Source: Anaerolineales bacterium (lineage in GTDB: Bacteria; Chloroflexota; Anaerolineae; 4572-78; J111). Taken from it: a stretch of DNA of 31,177 nt. Positions 1 to 7,400 of this stretch are shown here, in pieces. The notes below the pieces were generated by a model. It ran no database searches. It saw only the letters and a list, made by a program, of their open reading frames with translations, and was not told the origin of the DNA. The stretch covers positions 1 to 31,177 of the forward strand of contig JACKAT010000067.1 of NCBI GenBank assembly GCA_020634935.1, read 5' to 3'. Within the stretch, counting starts at the first letter, position 1. Each line of letters begins with the position of its first letter. A program made the translations under genes and the position numbers.

Positions 1-1425
1 AGCGGACGGTGCCGGTGTCGATGAGGTTGCCGATGCTGTCGCGCAACTCAACGGTGACGTTGGTGGTTTGGAAGGTGACGAGAGGGTCGTCAGCCACATT
101 CTGGGTGATGTAGGTAGCGGTTCCACCATAATTCATCTGAAACCGGTAGCTGCTGGGTAGCAGTTCGAGACTGACCTGGCCGCTTGAGGTGGCGCCGAAA
201 TCTTTCCAACCGCTGGCGTAGTAGCGGACGGCGGTGTCGATGGGTTGCCGATGCTGTCCACTCAACGGTGACGTTGGTGGTTTGAAGGCAAGGGTCGCCA
301 CTTGGTGATGTGGAGCGGTTCCACCATATCTGAAACCGGTGGCAGCAGTTCGAGAGACTGCCGCTTGGTGGTAATTCCAACCGCTGGCGTAGTAGCGGAC
401 GCAGTCGATGAGGTTGCCGATGCTATCGCGCAACTCGACGGTGACGTTGGTGGTCTGGAAGGTGACGAGAGGGTCGTCAGCCACATTCTGGGTGATGTAG
501 GTAGCGGTTCCACCATAATTCATCTGGAACCGGTAGCTGCTGGGCAGTAGTTCGAGACTGACCTGGCCGTTTGAGGTGGTGCCGAAATCTTTCCAACCGC
601 TGGCGTAGTAGCGGACGGTGCCGGCGTCGATGAGGTTGCCGCTGCTGTCGCGCAACTCGACGGTGACGTTGGTGGTTTGGAAGGTGACGAGAGGGTCGTC
701 AGCCACATTCTGGGTGATGTAGGTAGCGGTCCCACCATAATTCATCTGAAACCGGTAGCTGCTGGGTAGCAGTTCGAGACTGACCTGGCCGCTTGAGGTG
801 GCGCCGAAATCTTTCCAACCGCTGGCGTAGTAGCGGACGGCGCCGGTGTCGATGAGGTTGCCGATGCTGTCGCGCAACTCGACGGTGACGTTGGTGGTTT
901 GGAAGGTAACGAGAGGGTCGTCAGCCACATTCTGGGTGATGTAGGTAGCGGTCCCACCATAATTCATCTGGAACCGGTAGCTGCTGGGCAGTAGTTCGAG
1001 ACTGACCTGGCCGTTTGAGGTGGCGCCGAAATCTTTCCAGCCGCTGGCGTAGTAGCGGACGGCGCCGGCGTCGATGAGGTTGCCGCTGCTGTCGCGCAAC
1101 TCGACCGTGACGTTGGTGGTCTGGAAGGTAACGAGGGGGTCGTCAGCCACATTCTGGGTGATGTAGGTAGCGGTCCCACCATAATTCATCTGGAACCGGT
1201 AGCTACTGGGCAGTAGTTCGAGACTGACCTGGCCGTTTGAGGTGGCGCCGAAATCTTTCCAGCCGCTGGCGTAGTAGCGGACGGCGCCGGCGTCGATGAG
1301 GTTGCCGCTGCTGTCGCGCAACTCGACCGTGACGTTGGTGGTCTGGAAGGTAACGAGGGGGTCGTCAGCCACATTCTGGGTGATGTAGGTAGCGGTCCCA
1401 CCATAATTCATCTGGAACCGGTAGC
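1..1425 (-). repeat. 222-bp (74-aa) tandem repeat array in the giant protein
   Basis: The motif tcgatgaggttgcc recurs at 405, 627, 849, 1071 and 1293, exactly 222 bp apart, with earlier units at 18 and 237. Units at 1071 and 1293 are nearly identical. Each encodes a 74-aa module beginning Y-R-F-Q-M-N-Y-G-G-T-A and including R-Y-Y-A-S-G-W-K. A diverged first copy lies at about 1426-1510. The array continues past the left edge, so the copy number is unknown. A small beta-sandwich (CnaB/Ig-like) fold is likely but not shown. Confidence 0.93.
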
Positions 1426-4400
1426 TCTGGAGTGGGATGGCTTGCTCAACGCAGCCATCGGCTCCGGTGGCGCCAAAGACCTGCCAGCCGCCGGCGTAGT
1501 ATTGGACAACGCCACCGGCGATGCCTGTTATTCCGTCGCTTTGGTAGAGGCAAACGGTCGGCAAAGAGCTGGCCTCGGCTACGGTGAATGCTGCCTGAGC
1601 TTGCCCGGTAGATGCTGTGTGACTGAAGCGAGCGGTATTGGTGATGGTCAGCCCGGCCGGAACATCATCGGCCACTATCGCTTCGAGGGTGAAGGTCACC
1701 CGTTCATTAGAGGCAATATCCACGGTTGTCGCCAGATCGTCTCCGATGAGGTAAGCCGGTAAGGTATCGGTCACGACTACGCCGGTAGCGTCACCTCCAC
1801 TGTTCTCTACCACAACGGTGTAGGTAATGGGGTCGCCCGGCTGGACAGGATCGTTGAGCAGTTGGACCGTTTTATTGATCGAAAGGTGACTGGGAAGGCT
1901 CTCTTTTTCATTGCTGAAGGTGCAGATGACGGTCTCTTCATCGTTGATTATGACTGCCAAGTTCGTGTTACTCACCGAGAAGTAGTCGCCCGTACCGCCC
2001 GTGCAGGCGACATTATCCAGCAGCCAATCCGTGGATAGCACTTCGCTAACCGTGTACTGGCCGATGGGTAAGTCGGAAAAGGTAATGCTGTGATCTACAT
2101 CGTCGGTTTGGACAGGCTCATCATCCAGGGTGAAACTCTGGCTGCCGGCGCCGGGAATATTGCTGGTAAAATCGAAGTCTGTGCCGTCGGCGGGGACAGC
2201 CGCTTTGACGATGGTCAAGCTACCCGTTTTGAGGGTGTTGGTAATGGTACAGGCGGCAGCCTCGGCCGGGCCGACGCTAACCGCGCCATCTACAGCACAA
2301 TCGCCGCCGATTTCCACATTGTAGTGAGCCAGATCGGTTTCGTTTGCGCCCAGTTCCCCGATCGTGTGAAGCCCGGCGACGACCTCCACGGCTCCGGTCG
2401 TGGCTCCGTCACCGCCCGCGCCATAAATTACGCTGTCAATCGTCAGGCTGAAGACGCCGGTGTCGGTGGCCGGGACTACGACCTTGTTAACGGTGATGGT
2501 TGGGGCGATGTCATCATTGTAGATGATACACTCTTGGCGGTCTCCTACTCCGACAGATACCTGGCCATTTTGGTCACAGCCCCCGCCAAACGATTGAACG
2601 TAGCCGGTCTGATTAGTTTCGCTGACAGTATGCACGCCCGCGCTAACCAGGATCGCTTGGCCGGAGGCAATCGGGGCGCCATCGATAAACAGGGGGAAGT
2701 CGCTAACCACCGCTGTACCGCCGTTGTCATTCGTGATGATTTTGGTCACCGTTAACATGCTTTGGCCGGTGTTGGTGAAGACACAGGTAATATCATCGCC
2801 CGCTTCCGGCGAGATACGCAAGCCATCCGTTACCGGGCTAAAGGCGACCGGATTGCCGTCATCGCCGGTACAGGCATTAGGGGCGAGACTTAATACCCAA
2901 TTGTCCGGCACGGTTTCGGTGACGGTGTAGTAGTCGCCAACCGTCAAGCCGGCGAAGGTGATGCTTTGGCTAATGCTATCGGTCTGGCTCGGTTCGTCGT
3001 CTAGTGTGAAGGGAATGTCGCCTGTGAGACTTGAACCGGCCAACGTAAAGTCGAAATCGGTTCCATTATTGGGGCTAGCGATTTTGGTGATGGTGAGCGA
3101 TCCGGAATCGCGGTAGTTACTGACGGTACAACTGGTCGCTTCGCCATCGCCCAGCAGAATGCGGACTCCCTCCCCATTGTTGATCGAGGTCACGTTGGCA
3201 TCACCTTGGCAGTCAATGCCGGTGATTTGCCAATCGGACGGGACAAGTTCGGTAATATTGTATTCCCCGACCGGAATATCACTGAACTCGGCCACATTGA
3301 ACGCAATATCGCCGGACTCCTCCGCTTCATCGTCCAGAATGAAATGGGATATAAACCCTGGAATTGGGGAGCCATCATCCAGCGCCGCCGTTGCTTCAAA
3401 CTCAAAGTCCGTGCCGTCTGGCGGGTCGCTGACCAGGGTGATGGTGATGACGCCGGTTTGCCGCCGGCTTTCAAAGGTGCAAGTCATCTCTTCGCCGGAC
3501 GCCAGTTCGATATTGGCTTGAGCTGTCGGCAGGCTGGTTGAAAATTGGCTGGCCTCGCTGCCTGTGGCCGGTTGGCAGGTGATATTGTCCAGACTCCAGC
3601 CGGCAGGGGTGACGCCGGTGATGGTGTAGCTGCCGGGCGTGGTTTCTATTTTCTTCGTTTGCGCGGCTTTGAGGGTAATGTCCGCGTTATTAGGAAGGCT
3701 ACTGCTGAAATTGAAATCGACGTTTAAGGGATTGTCGCTGCCCGTATCGACCGCGACCAGATTGATGATGCCCTTAGCCAGCGGCGTACAGGTTGTATCG
3801 GTCCCTAAATTCATCAGCGGACCGCTGCCCGAGAGCGTTGTTTGAGTGCAGACCTCATCATTGGTGGAGGGCGTCTGCACACTATTGATCTCAGCCTGGA
3901 ACGTGATCTTCACGCGCTGATTGGCATCGAGCGACCCCAGCGCGACGGTGAAGGCCGGCACATTGAGTGGTCTGGCCAAGCCGGCGTAGCGTTGGCCGGT
4001 TGATAATCCGGCTACGGCGATCTTTTCCATCGGCGCGGTTGGGCTGTAGGCCACACCCCCCACGACAATAGTGACCGTAGCCGGGTCTTTGTCCCCTTCA
4101 TCATCAACGACTTGGTAGATGAACGTATCTGACCCCTGGTAACCGGAAGGCGGCGTATAGCTGAAACCGCCGTTAGCCAAGACTTGGAAGGTTCCGCCGT
4201 TTGCGCTGGCGCCGGAGGCAGGCACGACCGAAACCGCGCCCCCGTCCGGGTCATTGTCATTGGCCAACAGGTCGCCGGTTCCATCTGGCACGGTCAGGCT
4301 ACTATCAACCCCGGTCTGGTAGCCGCCGTCGTTGCGGGCAATAGGGCTGCTGAGGAAATCGCCCAGCGAATTGTCGCCCCGCTCGATCTGCTGCAAGGTG

Positions 4401-7400
4401 CTGTTGGTATCCAACGTGCTACTGAACTGCACGTTGGCGGCCGGCCCGTCGCCGTTTTGGATGTTCATGGTATACAAGATACTTTCGCCGGGGTCGACCT
4501 GGCCGTCGTTGTCACTGTCATAAGCCCTGAGGGTAAGGGGGCTGGTTTCAAGGCGGTTGGTGAAGATACAAGTGGTATCGACCCCGGCCATCGTGACTGT
4601 CACGCCGCTGCTGGTCTCGCTGAAGTTAGCGTTATTGTCACAGGACACGCTTTCCAAAGCCCAACCGGCCGAGACAATTTCGGTGATGGTATAGTCGCCG
4701 GCGGGCAAGGTGAATTCTTGGCTATCGCCGATACCCAAACTGAAGTTGCCCACCGAGGCCGAACCGCTAAAGTCAAAGCTGGTGCTGTCGCTAATCAGTG
4801 AGGTTTTGGCAATGGTGAGCGTGGCCGGTTTTTGGTTGCTGAAGATGCAGGTGATATCCTCGTCAGTGTCAATTGAAACCGACAGAGTTTCATCAGTGAG
4901 GCTGAAGAAGTTGCCGCTGCCGCCGGTGCAGACCACGTTCTCCAAGGCCCAGTCGTCCGGTAGTTGCTCGCTGATGAGGTAGTCGTCGGCAGCCAAATCA
5001 CTGAAGGTGAGGCTTGATTCAATGTTGTCGGTTTGGGTCGATTCATCATCCAGCTTAAAGGTTGTAGGTGGCGTGGTTACTTTGCGAATACGGCGGTTAA
5101 AAGCGTCAGCAATGTAAACGTTGCCCGCGTTATCTACCGCCACACCATACGGATAATAAAACGAAGCCTCAGTCGCCGGACCACCATCATCCGATGGATC
5201 ATAACCGTATTCTCCATTACCGGCGATCGTGGTGATGATGCCATTGGTCCCCACCTTGCGGATACGTCGGTTGTAATAGTCAGCAATGTAAACGTTGCTT
5301 GCACTATCTACCGCTACACTATACGGATAATAGAGCGAAGCATCCGTCGCCAGGCCGCCATCATCCGTTGGATCATAACCGTAACTCCCATTACCGGCAA
5401 TGGTGCTGATGATGCCATTGGTATCCACTTTGCGAATACGTCGGTTATTATGGTCAGCAATGTAAACGTTGCCCGCACTATCTACCGCCACACCATACGG
5501 ATAATAAAGCGAAGCATTAGTCGCCGGTCCACCATCATCCGATGGATCATAGCCGTAACTCCTATTACCGGCAATCGTACTGATGATGCCATTGGCATTC
5601 ACTTTGCGGATACGGTGGTTATAATGGTCAGCAATATAAACGTTACCTGCACTATCTACCGCGACACCAGTGGGATAATACAGTCGGGCGTTAGTGGCCG
5701 GGCCACCATCGCCGCTAAAGCCAGAACTTAACTGCCCGGCAATTGTGGTGATAATACCATTGGTATCTACTTTGCGGATACGACTGTAGCGGCGAGAGTA
5801 ATAAGAAGAATAAGAAGAATAAGAATAAGAATAATAATCAGTAATGTAAAGATTGCCTGTGCTGTCTACTGCTACGCCTTGAATGTTCCCCAGCCGGGCA
5901 CTGGTAGCCGGCCCACCATCGCCGCTAAAACCATAGCTCCCGTTACCGGCAATCGTCGTGATGATACCATTTGTGTCCACTTTGCGGATGCGATAATTAT
6001 TAATATCAGCAATGTAAATATTACCTGCGCTATCCACCGCCACACCTCTTGGATTGTAAAAGCTGGCACTCGTAGCCGGTCCGCCATCGCCACTATAGCC
6101 GTAGCCGCCATTCCCGGCAATCGTACTGATGATGCCGTCTCCCGGTGAGCCAAAACTAAAGCCAAAGTCCGTACCATCAGCGGGGGCGGCCTTTTTGATA
6201 ATAGTGATACTATTGGGCTGAAACTGGTCGTTGGTGAAAGTGCAGGTCGTGTTTTGGCCGGCCATGGTCACGGTTACGCCGCTGGCGGTTTCGGTAAAGG
6301 CCACGCCGTTATCGCAACTGACGCCGTCCAAGTTCCAGCCGGTCGGCGCTGCTTCGGCAAGGGTGTAGCTGCCGGGGAACAGGTCAAAGGATTGGCTGTC
6401 GCCCAGGTTTAAACCAAAGTTGCCGATGGGGGTCGTGCCGCTAAAGTCAAAGGTGGGCTGCCCCGTATCACCAGTAAAGGCTCGATTGACGATGGTCAGC
6501 GTCGCCTGCTTTTGGTTGGTAAAGGTACAGATCGTGTCTTCGCCAGTTAGGGTTACAGTCACACCGCTGGCGGTGGCGGTGAAGGCTGCGTTGTTGTCGC
6601 AGGTTACATCGGCTAACTGCCAATCAGCCGGGACGGTTTCGGTGATGGTGTAGTCGCCCACAGGCACGCCGGTAAAGACCATCGTGTCGTCAATGTCATC
6701 GCTCTGGAGCGGTTCATCATCCAAGGTGAAGGTCGCACCGCCGGGAATATTGGAGGTAAAGGCAAAGGGTGTGCCGTCGGCAGGCGTGGCTTCTGTGACG
6801 ATAGTGAGGCTGCCGGTTTTGAGCGTGTTGGTTATGGTACAGGTCGCGGCCTCGGCCAGATCGACGGTAACCGTGCCGTCGGTCGCGCAGTCGCCGCCGA
6901 TGATTGTCTCGTAGCCGGCGAGGTCAGTGCCGCTTGCCCCCAGTTCGCCAATGGTGTGCGTCCCAGCATCGACTTCAACGGCGCCGGTGGTCGTACCGTG
7001 TCCGCCGGTCGCATAGGTTACACTGTCGATGGTTAGGCTAAAGGCACCGGTATCGCTGGGTGGGGCGAGCACTTTGTTAACCGTGATGGTCGGGGCGATG
7101 TCATCGTTGGTGATGGTACACACGACGTTTTCACTGCCGTTGACCGTCACTGTATCGCCTAGGGCTGCCGGACAGCCGTCTCCGGTGATGCTGACAAATT
7201 CATAGCCCGGCAGTCCGACTTCGGTAATGGTGACCACGGAACCGGCCGCAAAACTCACAGGCTCACCGGAATTTACGGGGTTGTCGTTAAGGCTTAGACC
7301 AAAGGCATTGACTCCCGCCGTCCCGCCATCGTCATTGATCACCGATTTGACCAGAGTAACCGTCCCTTCCGTAGCGCTGGGATTGATATTTTCAAAGGTA

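Noticed and set aside
262..1404. Repeated 72-84-aa minus-strand frames at 222-bp spacing
   Set aside because: They lie in a different frame from the continuous one. Their products are Thr/Pro/Ser-rich and without domain signal, and the starts are regular only because the DNA repeat is.
2090..2755. Long plus-strand open frames inside the giant gene (also 4184-4801, 5033-5731, 9473-9958)
   Set aside because: They are antisense shadows of repeated, codon-biased sequence; the minus frame is continuous and carries all recognisable domains.
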